Positions 30,997-38,535 of a stretch of 60,957 nucleotides of DNA are shown here, piece after piece. Numbering within the stretch: the stretch's first letter is position 1; each line of letters starts with the position of its first letter. The notes below the pieces were generated by a model that saw only the letters and a program-made list of their open reading frames with translations, was not told the DNA's origin and made no database searches. The DNA comes from a virus. A program made the position numbers and the translations under genes. The DNA lies in IMG/VR virus record IMGVR_UViG_3300025012_000094, positions 1 through 60,957 of that record; one strand, 5' to 3'.

Positions 30997-31034
30997 TTGA
31001 CACAGTGGGTGTGTCATTTTTGACACAGTGGGTG
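30997..31034. repeat. Direct repeat TTGACACAGTGGGTG with internal inverted repeat
   Basis: Two identical 15-base copies at 30997-31011 and 31020-31034, spaced 23 bases start to start. The junction also forms GTGTCA-TTTT-TGACAC. This combined direct and inverted symmetry, two helical turns apart, is typical of protein-binding sites. Confidence 0.7.
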
Positions 31035-31332
31035 AAAATTGGCTCTTAGATGAAAAAATGGTTAAAAAGGTATCTGAGGTAGGCTAAAGGCCTGAAAGTT
31101 GACCTGGAGCTGATTTGGACGTCTTGTGGACGTTGTTTTAGGTAGGCTATCGCGGTTTTATGGCATGGGGGCGGGCTCCAGCTCCCCTAACCAGGAGAAA
31201 CTTTCTGCAGGTCAAGGTCAAGGCCATCATCAACAGCCCCATTCGTACGTCTAATTTGACTCCAGTTGGATTTTTAGCCCTCCCCCCTGCCCACGGTATT
31301 CACTGACCTACTTTTTTGAATACAAGTCAAAT

Positions 31333-31665
31333 TTACCCCTCTTTACGTCGACGTCGTTTATAACATCCTCCATTCATCCAAATAACGCCGGGCGAATCGT
31401 CCGGTGGCATTGTCTGTTTGGTACCGGAACCTGTCCATTGGTACCGCGTTTCATCTCTCTTGAGGGCCAGGTACTCTTCAGAAACGCCAACGTAATGCCG
31501 GACGATACCTCCATGTTGCCGTCGATATGCTTTGCATTGCAGCTCATCCCCTTCGAAAGTGGTTACCCCGGCATGATCGACAAACCATCGTTCTTTGGTA
31601 GGTTTGGATTGCTTAATATTCTCATCCTTGAATGGCCAATTTGTTTGCAGTAAATTCCAGGTCAT
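31333..31665 (-). CDS. Hypothetical protein, 110 aa
   Basis: It contains W-F-V-D-H-A-G-V-T-T-F-E and a highly basic end (Y-K-R-R-R-R-K). Not recognised. Palindrome copy 6 lies 17 bases upstream of its ATG. Confidence 0.55.
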   Translation of the reverse strand: MTWNLLQTNWPFKDENIKQSKPTKERWFVDHAGVTTFEGDELQCKAYRRQHGGIVRHYVGVSEEYLALKRDETRYQWTGSGTKQTMPPDDSPGVIWMNGGCYKRRRRKEG

Positions 31666-31681
31666 TTTATCCCCCGTTTTG

Positions 31682-31696
31682 GTAGTTTAAAGCTAC
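31682..31696. repeat. Palindrome copy 6 (GTAGTTT-N-AAACTAC family)
   Basis: It reads GTAGTTTAAAGCTAC, with one mismatch. It lies just upstream of the ribosome-binding site of the 110-residue gene. Confidence 0.75.
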
Positions 31697-31762
31697 TTTT
31701 TGGATATCTAAACGTCCCTTCTTAGGGCATTTTTAACGTCCTGCCCGACGTCTTGCTGGCGT

Positions 31763-31848
31763 CCCTCCCCGCTTTGCGTACGCTCTACAGCGGCTTTTTC
31801 TGTAGACCAAACGCAAAGCGGGGAGGGTGATTAATCACCCTCCCCGCT
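31763..31848 (-). other. Three-arm set of mutually exclusive hairpins
   Basis: A central arm (31811-31827) pairs over 17 bases with a left arm (31763-31779), which also encloses a seven-base stem TCTACAG/CTGTAGA. The same arm takes part in a 32-base perfect palindrome (31816-31847) with a right arm. Only one pairing can form at a time. It lies between two genes, as an attenuator, terminator or recombination site would. There is no T tract. Confidence 0.7.
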
Positions 31849-31858
31849 CCCCTGCCGG

Positions 31859-31873
31859 GTAGTTTAAAACTAC
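31859..31873. repeat. Palindrome copy 7 (GTAGTTT-N-AAACTAC family)
   Basis: A perfect copy, GTAGTTTAAAACTAC, starting a few bases beyond the stop of the 193-residue gene and adjoining the three-arm hairpin set. Confidence 0.85.
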
Positions 31874-31876
31874 TTG

Positions 31877-32458
31877 CTACATTGTCGCAACCAACAGGTT
31901 AATGTTAGCCTCGTTCACGTCCAGGCCCTTCTGGGAAAGAATAGCCTTCGCCCGGTCCTTCTTCTCAGTGTGGGCGATATTGTCAGCCTTTGCTCGCAAT
32001 TCTTTGGTAGCTTCACGGAGGGCAACAGCGGCCTTGGCATGGATAGCCTTCATCTCATCAATGGTATGAGCCGGCACGGACTCCCCAAGGACGTCCCATG
32101 CATCGGACAGTTTATCGCGCTCAACCCGTGCCGTGTAAGCGATGACCGTGCAGTTATCCCCGGCGAAGTGAAGGCTGTAGGTCTCATTGGTGGCCTTGAC
32201 CATGGCAAGGCCAAGAGACCGTTTAAGGGACTGCTTTGCGGCCTTTGTTCCAGTGAATACCGCCATGGACAGGGACAGGTGATCCACGAGACGGGCGTGG
32301 TCCTTTCCGTATTCCTGGACCATGGCGACACGTTCAACCGACAGCGCCTTGTTACTGGCGGTCACGGCCTCTCTGTTGACTAGGTTTGCGGCGGTGCGGC
32401 TGAAGTGGTTCAACCAGTCGATTGTGGTCAGATCTGTTGCTGTTGCTTTCTTTTTCAT
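31877..32458 (-). CDS. Hypothetical helical protein, 193 aa
   Basis: Ala/Lys/Glu-rich helices through most of its length; no recognised motif. As one of the first genes of the leftward operon it is probably expressed early. GGAGAA precedes ATG 32458. Confidence 0.58.
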   Translation of the reverse strand: MKKKATATDLTTIDWLNHFSRTAANLVNREAVTASNKALSVERVAMVQEYGKDHARLVDHLSLSMAVFTGTKAAKQSLKRSLGLAMVKATNETYSLHFAGDNCTVIAYTARVERDKLSDAWDVLGESVPAHTIDEMKAIHAKAAVALREATKELRAKADNIAHTEKKDRAKAILSQKGLDVNEANINLLVATM

Positions 32459-32493
32459 TGTGGTTCTCCTTTTGTCTGATTGTTTGGTGGCTG

Positions 32494-32754
32494 TTACGGT
32501 ATTGAGATTTCTTCCACTCGGAAGGTATCTCCATCATTGGACTCTACATGGTGCAGGGTAAACGTTACTGTTACCTTGTCGCCTATCTCGTAGTGTTGTT
32601 GGCTACTGGTCCCCCATACCTCTGTGCCGACCTGCAAGCACACCACGTTGGTTGCAGCTTGAGGGAGACAGGGGCGAACCGTTGCCGTACCAGTTAATGT
32701 CATTCCTTGTTGCATTGATGCAATCATCACGGCAGTTAATAACAGGTTGTTCAT
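32494..32754 (-). CDS. Putative exported protein, 86 aa
   Basis: The N-terminus (M-N-N-L-L-L-T-A-V-M-I-A-S-M) resembles a weak signal peptide, and the rest is beta-rich (V-G-D-K-V-T-V-T-F-T-type strands) with two Cys residues. It may act in the periplasm. It is an early gene by position. Confidence 0.52.
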   Translation of the reverse strand: MNNLLLTAVMIASMQQGMTLTGTATVRPCLPQAATNVVCLQVGTEVWGTSSQQHYEIGDKVTVTFTLHHVESNDGDTFRVEEISIP

Positions 32755-32757
32755 TGT

Positions 32758-32919
32758 TCACGCTCCCAATGTTAAACTATAGATTGATTGATAACCTTGT
32801 GCGACAATACGCGCAAGGAACTTACCTAAGAGTGGCCGTAACCAGGCGCGGACATTAAGCGGGTTCAAGTAGTGTCGCCACTTGTCCGCTTGTGTCTTAT
32901 GATTGGTCGAGCTGGTCAT
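32758..32919 (-). CDS. First gene of the leftward operon, 53 aa
   Basis: It starts at ATG 32919 with AGAGGA 6 bases upstream, 18 bases after the expected transcription start. The basic peptide contains K-W-R-H-Y-L-N-P-L-N-V and Y-Q-S-I-Y-S-L, a layout I recall from small prophage proteins of unknown function. Its leading position suggests an early host-takeover or regulatory role. Confidence 0.65.
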   Translation of the reverse strand: MTSSTNHKTQADKWRHYLNPLNVRAWLRPLLGKFLARIVAQGYQSIYSLTLGA

Positions 32920-32943
32920 GGTAATCCTCTTTCTGATACCTTT

Positions 32944-32972
32944 ACTTTATTCGATTAACCAGGGAACGTCAA
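32944..32972 (-). promoter_or_regulatory. Leftward early promoter
   Basis: The minus strand reads TTGACG, 17 bases, TAAAGT, giving a start near 32937, just upstream of the first left-arm gene. An AAGTACTT palindrome (32971-32978) overlaps the -35 edge and could be an operator. Confidence 0.65.
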
Positions 32973-33280
32973 GTACTTTTAATTGACTTCCCTTCACTCT
33001 ATACATAGCAAGTAACGTGCCAGTTCGTAAGTACTTGATCTTGTGTACTTTTAATTTTCGGAGCGGGGGGAAGTGACACTCTACGTCACTATTTTGTGAC
33101 GAAAAACGTCAATGTGACAGTCTACGTCACCGTGAACGATGACGTATTACTTAATGTTAAGACGTACAACCTTATAACGTTAAGACGTATACCGACCACA
33201 ACGTAGGACACCGGCCAGGCACGCGCACGAGGCACCCCCTTAAACCTGACAACTTTTTCTGCAGAATGTAATGTAAAATT

Positions 33281-33304
33281 ACGTCAACGTCAACGTCAAC
33301 GTCA
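33281..33304. repeat. (ACGTCA)x4 tandem repeat
   Basis: Four perfect six-base units directly upstream of the rightward promoter. The same hexamer also occurs singly across the region, so this looks like a clustered protein-binding site rather than simple slippage. Confidence 0.85.
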
Positions 33305-33318
33305 GAGGAAACGTCCCC

Positions 33319-33347
33319 TTGACGCCAACGTCCAATCCTAATATAAT
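33319..33347 (+). promoter_or_regulatory. Rightward promoter with a consensus -10
   Basis: TTGACG, 17 bases, TATAAT. The -10 ends seven bases before ATG 33354, so transcription should begin at or next to the start codon, giving a leaderless message for the terminase operon. Confidence 0.8.
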
Positions 33348-33353
33348 GCCGAT

Positions 33354-33659
33354 ATGAACGTCGATATCAACGCCGAAATCAACACCCAGCTCGACCGATG
33401 CAAAGCCCTTGCCGATGACGCCGCTGAGGATAGCGAGAGTCCGTTATCGCAAAGAGCGGCGGCAATGACGGCGTTGAACAATCTCCTGAAAGAGATCACG
33501 AAGTCGCAGTTGGAAGTGATCAATATGTCGAGATTGCAGTTGCTGGAACAAACGCTGATCGACTTGCTGCCGGAGTTTCTGTCAGACACGCAAATAACTG
33601 ATTTTATGGCAGAATACGAACGGCGACTCTCTGTCTTGGAACGCCGGGACACTGATTAA
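33354..33659 (+). CDS. terS: Putative small terminase subunit
   Basis: A 101-residue helical, acidic protein immediately upstream of the large terminase; size and place fit a small terminase that recognises the packaging site. The call rests on position, as no clear HTH motif is seen. There is no ribosome-binding site because the promoter -10 sits at -12 to -7, so translation would be leaderless or start later. Confidence 0.6.
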   Translation: MNVDINAEINTQLDRCKALADDAAEDSESPLSQRAAAMTALNNLLKEITKSQLEVINMSRLQLLEQTLIDLLPEFLSDTQITDFMAEYERRLSVLERRDTD

Positions 33660-33661
33660 TA

Positions 33662-35413
33662 ATGTTGGATCTTTACTCCCGGCATCTGACACGCCTTTCA
33701 GCTGGCCTCTCCAGAACAAAAACAAGTATTTCCGAATATATCACCCGCTACACCTACCTTGGCGTCAGGCGATTTTCCTACGTCAACCACGAGTACCAGC
33801 CCTATATTATCAGCAAGATCGAGGCCGACCCCGACATCAACCTCTTGCTCTACAAGTGCTCGCAGTTAGGTGTTTCAGAGGTGTTTCACCGGATGATCCT
33901 GTCGATGATGGGAATCGAACCGGGCTTCGCCACACTCCTGGGCATGCCATCGCAAACTTTTTCTCAAGAAGTAATGAAGACTCGAATCTCACAGATTATT
34001 CGGTCGAGTAAAGTACTTCGAGAGTTATCGGACCCGAAAGTGGACTCGTCATCGGTCAAGCAGTTTATAAACGGCTCAATCTTGTACGCGCTGGGCGCCG
34101 GCGAGCAGTCAGGCGCCAGTTCACTGATCAACCGACCGATCAAGCTTGTTTGTATTGATGAACTGGATCGGTGCTCAATGGATATCGTGACTGGTTTCCG
34201 CTCCCGACAAACCCACTCTGTCCACAAACCGCGGATCTATATATCAACACCGACCTATGAGGGCCTGGGAATTGATGGTGAGAGCGACGACGCCGAGGTC
34301 CATCGCAACGTCGTCAAGTGTGAGCACTGCGGGCACCATTTCTTTCCTGACTATTACGAAAACATCAGGCTGCCGGGCTTTGATCAGCCCTTGGAGCTTC
34401 TCACAAAGTCCGAGATCGACGCCAACGGCAACATCAACATCGACGAAGCCTATTTATTCTGCCCAAAGTGCCAAAAAATCCCCAGTTTGGCCCCGAAACA
34501 TCGTGAATTTGTGATAGAAACCCCCCAGAAATCAACGATTGAGCGGAAAATTTGTATCAAATTAAGCCCTTTTGACGCCCCAGGCTTCATCACGGTGCCG
34601 GATTTAATCCGCTCCAGCTTCATTTACTCTGACAATAACGAGTTCAGGAACCAGGCCTTGGGGCTGCCGGTGAAGGCTTCAGACAGCTCTATCGACAGAA
34701 GCCTCCTCAGATTTGAGAACATCGAAGTGCCCCAGGACTCGGTCAACGTCATCGGCTTGGACATGGGCAAGCTCTGTCACTTGATCAGGCTGTCGATGAC
34801 GCCCAGCAACCACATCATCATCCACTCGCCCGAGATAATTCCGTTGGAGTTGATCCCGGAAGAGGTCCAGGACGTGTTCCACGGCGTGAACGCGGCCCAC
34901 GTCGCTTCCTTGGTCGTGGATAGCCAGCCGTACACGGACACGGTCAACAAATTAGTCACGCTCCACCCGCAAGTCTGGTCCGCATTATACACTGTTCCTG
35001 TCCAGCCCAAGCCGGAACTCTATTGGTTGAAGACTGAAGAGACTGAAGAAGGCGACAACAACCCCTACAAAATTGCCAACCGTGTCGCCGATTACAAGGT
35101 CAGGCAAATCACCATCAACAAAAATCCCTTTTTCGACTACACCGCGGGCCTTCTGCAGTCAGAACAACTCAAATTCAAATCAGGTCCCTATGATCTCCAG
35201 GTCCTTAACCACATCCTTGATATGCGCAGGATCCGGGACCATAGATACGCCGAGATGAGATATCGATGGGTAAAGAGTAAGAAGGGAGCAGATCACTTTT
35301 TCCATGCAATCAACTACGGCGTCGCCGCGTTTAAACTGATTGATACCATTTCAACCGCATCGATCCTGCCTCGAGTTCTGCTTCATAAGGTAAAATTGCA
35401 GAAGCAAGTGTGA
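33662..35413 (+). CDS. terL: Large terminase subunit, GpA-like
   Basis: A 583-residue packaging ATPase-nuclease. The ATPase half has a Walker A-like L-Y-K-C-S-Q-L-G-V-S-E and Walker B V-C-I-D-E-L-D-R. A zinc pair CEHC/CPKC follows, then an RNase H-fold nuclease with I-G-L-D-M-G, V-V-D-S-Q-P and a late G-A-D-H-F-F-H. This is the lambda GpA-like family layout. It would power headful or site-specific packaging with the portal downstream. Confidence 0.9.
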   Translation: MLDLYSRHLTRLSAGLSRTKTSISEYITRYTYLGVRRFSYVNHEYQPYIISKIEADPDINLLLYKCSQLGVSEVFHRMILSMMGIEPGFATLLGMPSQTFSQEVMKTRISQIIRSSKVLRELSDPKVDSSSVKQFINGSILYALGAGEQSGASSLINRPIKLVCIDELDRCSMDIVTGFRSRQTHSVHKPRIYISTPTYEGLGIDGESDDAEVHRNVVKCEHCGHHFFPDYYENIRLPGFDQPLELLTKSEIDANGNINIDEAYLFCPKCQKIPSLAPKHREFVIETPQKSTIERKICIKLSPFDAPGFITVPDLIRSSFIYSDNNEFRNQALGLPVKASDSSIDRSLLRFENIEVPQDSVNVIGLDMGKLCHLIRLSMTPSNHIIIHSPEIIPLELIPEEVQDVFHGVNAAHVASLVVDSQPYTDTVNKLVTLHPQVWSALYTVPVQPKPELYWLKTEETEEGDNNPYKIANRVADYKVRQITINKNPFFDYTAGLLQSEQLKFKSGPYDLQVLNHILDMRRIRDHRYAEMRYRWVKSKKGADHFFHAINYGVAAFKLIDTISTASILPRVLLHKVKLQKQV

Positions 35414-35451
35414 CATCATTGGTAACATTGCAATAAAAGTTACTGCAGCGC

Positions 35452-35480
35452 TTGACTTTTTACCCGCATTCCTCTACACT
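35452..35480 (+). promoter_or_regulatory. Promoter for the portal-capsid operon
   Basis: TTGACT, 17 bases, TACACT, in the 143-base gap between terminase and portal. Start expected near 35487, just before the inverted repeat. Confidence 0.7.
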
Positions 35481-35497
35481 TAGATAAGAGTACATTG

Positions 35498-35521
35498 AAG
35501 TACTGAAGAAGTTCAGTACTT
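35498..35521 (+). repeat. Perfect 10-base inverted repeat in the portal leader
   Basis: AAGTACTGAA and TTCAGTACTT around GAAG. The AAGTACT arms echo the AAGTACTT sites at the leftward promoter. It could be an operator or a weak attenuator; the T run after it is short. Confidence 0.75.
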
Positions 35522-35556
35522 TTACTGCAACTATCTGGGAGTGAAGAGACTGCGAC

Positions 35557-37053
35557 GTGGCGATCAAGAACCCCTTCAGCGGGATGCTGACGTCGATTAA
35601 GAAAGTAAAGACCAAAGGGCTGGCGCTGCCATCCTATTTACGTTCTGCCACCACCAAAAGCAACGCCGACATCAACAACACGACCCCTGATGTCACCAAC
35701 GTCGACCTTACTCAATACCGCAACCTCGCGACCAAACTCGACGTCATCAAGTCGTTGTCGTATGCGTCGCCGGATTGGTCCCAAGCGATCAACTCGCTCC
35801 TCAGGTTCGCCATTACCGACGTCTACCAAATCACTGCGTTTACTTTCGACGGCAAGGTCGACGTCAACGCCACCAACTATATGCAAGCCCTGGCCGCACG
35901 GTTTGACTGTCTCCCTCCTGATTATGACGGATTCCACACCCAAACAGACCTGAGGTCAACGTCCGAGTCTTTACTTCGCCAACTTGTGACCTACGGAGCT
36001 ATGTCGAGTGAACTGGTCCTCTCCCAGTCCCGGGACGCCTCCCACATCCGGGCAATCTCCGTAAAAGATCTCAAGTTCGAGAATAAAGGCAACAGAGCGG
36101 TGCCGTATCTCCAATTGAACACCGGAGGCGCCGACAACAAATTGTCGTTGGATTCGCCGTTGTTCTTCTACACCTCGCTTGACCAGGACCTTGACGAAGC
36201 CTACGCAATATCCCCCATGACGTCGGCCGTGCAACCAGTGCTTGCCAATGAGGAATTCAAAAACGACCTGCGGCGGGCGTTTAGAAAGGCCGCGTTGCCC
36301 AGGATCAAGGCCACGATCCAGACCAAAGAATTTCAAGAGTCCCTGCCGGCAGCCGTCCGTTACGACGAGACCAAGCTCAAGGCCTACATGGACAACCTGA
36401 TCACAGACCTCGAGAACAAACTCAACAGCCTGAACCCTGAAGACGCCTTGGTCTTCTTCGACATCCTGACCGTGGAGCACCACTCTGCCGGCAACATCAG
36501 CTTTCACGAGAACATTGAAGCCTACAAGAACCTCATCGACGCCAACGTCGCCGCCGGCGTCAAGACCCTGCCCAGCGTCTTGGGTCGGGGCGAGTCCCAG
36601 AGCGTAGCTTCCACAGAATCAATGCTCTATCTGCGGTATGTCGAGGGCATTCAAGAGAAACTGAACACCCATTACTCAAAGAAATTCACCTTGGCAGCAC
36701 GTCTTGCCGGGTTCGACGTCTACTGCCACTTCAAATATGCGGACCCGGAACTGCGGCCGAAGTCGGAGTTGGCCACATTCGAGTCCATGAAACAAAGCAC
36801 GGTCCTGGAGCGGCTCAGTCTCGGGTTTGTTTCCGACGAAGAAGCCTCGATCAACCTTACCGGCAAGCTCCCGTCAGGACAGTTTACGCCACTGTCCGGG
36901 ACCGGGTTCTTCGAGAAGAAGGCTGAGGTGGAGAATCCATATTCCAATACCTCTGTCTCCGGTGACGGCGTGACCGCGACCAAGAGCCAGAAAGACACCA
37001 AATCCAACGCCCCGACCGGGAACAAGCGCACCGGCGGGCAGCAGGGGAGATAA
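35557..37053 (+). CDS. Portal protein
   Basis: A 498-residue protein starting at GTG 35557 and recognised by position between terminase and protease and by portal-like features: I-T-A-F-T-F-D-G-K, E-S-L-L-R-Q-L-V-T-Y-G-A, a central helix N-D-L-R-R-A-F-R-K-A-A-L-P-R and G-V-K-T-L-P-S-V-L-G-R-G. The last ~50 residues are disordered (Ser, Thr, Lys, Gly). It forms the capsid-vertex channel. The ribosome-binding site before GTG is weak. Confidence 0.82.
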   Translation: MAIKNPFSGMLTSIKKVKTKGLALPSYLRSATTKSNADINNTTPDVTNVDLTQYRNLATKLDVIKSLSYASPDWSQAINSLLRFAITDVYQITAFTFDGKVDVNATNYMQALAARFDCLPPDYDGFHTQTDLRSTSESLLRQLVTYGAMSSELVLSQSRDASHIRAISVKDLKFENKGNRAVPYLQLNTGGADNKLSLDSPLFFYTSLDQDLDEAYAISPMTSAVQPVLANEEFKNDLRRAFRKAALPRIKATIQTKEFQESLPAAVRYDETKLKAYMDNLITDLENKLNSLNPEDALVFFDILTVEHHSAGNISFHENIEAYKNLIDANVAAGVKTLPSVLGRGESQSVASTESMLYLRYVEGIQEKLNTHYSKKFTLAARLAGFDVYCHFKYADPELRPKSELATFESMKQSTVLERLSLGFVSDEEASINLTGKLPSGQFTPLSGTGFFEKKAEVENPYSNTSVSGDGVTATKSQKDTKSNAPTGNKRTGGQQGR

Positions 37054-37055
37054 TC

Positions 37056-38504
37056 GTGGACAAAAAACACCTCTTACGCCGCAAGATCTGCCTGATAGCC
37101 GAGGGTTCGGAACAGGACCTCCTCAGCCTAGAGAACCGGATCTTCGAATTGCAGGGTGACAGTGAGGCCCTTGCGGCGTATTCCCTTCAGCAGGCCGGGG
37201 CCGACGAGAAGAGAGAGCGCCCGTACCAGGTCCACGACGGGGTTGCCATTATCGAGATGAAGGGGCCGTTGGTAGCAAGAACGACCTGGATGTCGAGGTG
37301 GATGGGGGCGATGTCCTATGAAGATCTCCGGGCCCAGTTCGTCGAAGCGGTTATGGATGACGAAGTCGAGAGCATCCTCATCGACGCCGACACCCCGGGC
37401 GGGCAAGTGAATGGGCTGGGGGAACTGTCCGGGCTCTTGGACAAGATCAAGACCATCAAGCCGGTCGACACCTACGTTGCCGGCGGACTTCTGTCCGCGG
37501 GCTATTGGGTAGGGTCGGCGACTCGGAAGATATACGCTTCCGAGACTGCATTCGTGGGTTCGATTGGGGTCGTCATTACCCATACGTCCTACGAAAAGGC
37601 CTACGAGAATGCTGGGATCAAGGTCACCAAGATCAAATCCGGCGAGAAAAAGCAAGTAGGGTCGTCCGAAAAAGACCTTTCCGCCGATGACAAAAAGTAC
37701 CTCCAGGGCCAGGTCGACGACCTGTTCACCCTGTTTAAGCGGCATGTGCTTTCGCATCGGCCGCAGGTCAACGCCGACACGTTTGACGGGTCGGAGTATG
37801 TAGCGGATAAAGCCTTGGCAATGGGGCTTGTGGACAAGGTCATGACGTTTGACGACGTCTTGACCCATATTGTTAACCAACGTGAATCCAATGGAGGTTC
37901 AAACATTATGAAGAAAGGTTTTACAGCAGAACAGGTAGCGGCGGCGGCAGCCTCCGGTGCCAAGCTGGAGGATCTCGAGCTTGCCGGCGGAGGAACGGAA
38001 CCCGACGCCGAGGCTATTGCCAAGGCCGAGGCTGAAGCCACCGCTAAGGCTGCCGAAGAAGCGGAGGCGAAAGCCAAAGCCGACGCGGAAGCCGCTGCAG
38101 GCGCCGAGAATACCCCCGCTCCCAAGGCTGAAGGCGAGTCGGTAGCAACCTATCTCGAGTCCCAGCTCGCGAAGGCTTCCGACAAAATCACTGACCTCAC
38201 GGTCGAAAACAAGGAACTCAAAGCGAAGCAGGCCAAGACCGAAGAGGTTCTACCCAAGCTGAAGACCATCGTTTCTGAAGCCATTAACCGGATGCACGTC
38301 GCCCTGGGCATGACCCGGACCGATCTGTCGGCAATGGACGAGGGAGCGCTGATCAAGCAGTATGAGGCGACTTGTGAGCACTTCAACAAGACCTTCAAAC
38401 CCGGGGGCCTGACCGGCGGGGCGGATAATCCCGATCCCAACAAGGCCAAGGCTGCCAAAGTCACGAACATCGACGACGCTCGTTGCAAGTCCGTCGGGCT
38501 GTAA
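37056..38504 (+). CDS. S49-type capsid maturation protease fused to scaffold
   Basis: A 482-residue protein. The N-terminal ~270 residues are a ClpP/SppA-fold S49 peptidase: a G-V-A-I-I-E-M-K-G-P-L strand, nucleophile Ser in G-G-L-L-S-A-G-Y-W, and general-base Lys in I-K-S-G-E-K-K. The C-terminal part is Ala/Glu/Lys-rich coiled coil, typical of scaffold. GGGGAG lies 6 bases before GTG 37056. It processes the procapsid; the scaffold is also made alone from an internal start. Confidence 0.88.
   Translation: MDKKHLLRRKICLIAEGSEQDLLSLENRIFELQGDSEALAAYSLQQAGADEKRERPYQVHDGVAIIEMKGPLVARTTWMSRWMGAMSYEDLRAQFVEAVMDDEVESILIDADTPGGQVNGLGELSGLLDKIKTIKPVDTYVAGGLLSAGYWVGSATRKIYASETAFVGSIGVVITHTSYEKAYENAGIKVTKIKSGEKKQVGSSEKDLSADDKKYLQGQVDDLFTLFKRHVLSHRPQVNADTFDGSEYVADKALAMGLVDKVMTFDDVLTHIVNQRESNGGSNIMKKGFTAEQVAAAAASGAKLEDLELAGGGTEPDAEAIAKAEAEATAKAAEEAEAKAKADAEAAAGAENTPAPKAEGESVATYLESQLAKASDKITDLTVENKELKAKQAKTEEVLPKLKTIVSEAINRMHVALGMTRTDLSAMDEGALIKQYEATCEHFNKTFKPGGLTGGADNPDPNKAKAAKVTNIDDARCKSVGL
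37908..38504 (+). CDS. Nested scaffold protein (internal start)
   Basis: An in-frame ATG at 37908 has a perfect GGAGGT 9 bases upstream, inside the protease gene, giving a 198-residue product equal to the scaffold half. This is the lambda C/Nu3 strategy. The protein has an Ala-rich coiled-coil core and a basic Gly-Asp tail. Confidence 0.78.
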   Translation: MKKGFTAEQVAAAAASGAKLEDLELAGGGTEPDAEAIAKAEAEATAKAAEEAEAKAKADAEAAAGAENTPAPKAEGESVATYLESQLAKASDKITDLTVENKELKAKQAKTEEVLPKLKTIVSEAINRMHVALGMTRTDLSAMDEGALIKQYEATCEHFNKTFKPGGLTGGADNPDPNKAKAAKVTNIDDARCKSVGL

Positions 38505-38535
38505 TAAACACTTAATTCCCAGGAGGAGTTGAATC

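Larger units (their letters stand above)
30643..31332. other. 690-base non-coding region
   Basis: No convincing gene on either strand; the longest frames lack ribosome-binding sites. It contains a probable minus-strand promoter (30686-30713), an inverted pair TGAAAGAAC/GTTCTTTCA (30854-30862 and 30905-30913), a directly repeated TTGACACAGTGGGTG, and AGGTAGGCTA twice (31078, 31139). It could hold an origin, a regulatory RNA or a deleted gene. Confidence 0.6.
32920..33353. other. Divergent intergenic region between the two arms
   Basis: 434 bases without a gene, with outward promoters at both ends. It contains ACGTC motifs at high density, two copies of GTGAC-N7-GTCAC (33073-33089, 33114-33130), GTTAAGACGTA twice (33155, 33179), GTACTTTTAATT twice (32973, 33045), AAGTACTT twice and a fourfold ACGTCA tandem. 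Control region, and a candidate replication origin or packaging site. Confidence 0.75.

Noticed and set aside
31160-31306. 48-codon plus-strand frame in the non-coding region
   Set aside because: It has no ribosome-binding site and opposes all genes in this arm.
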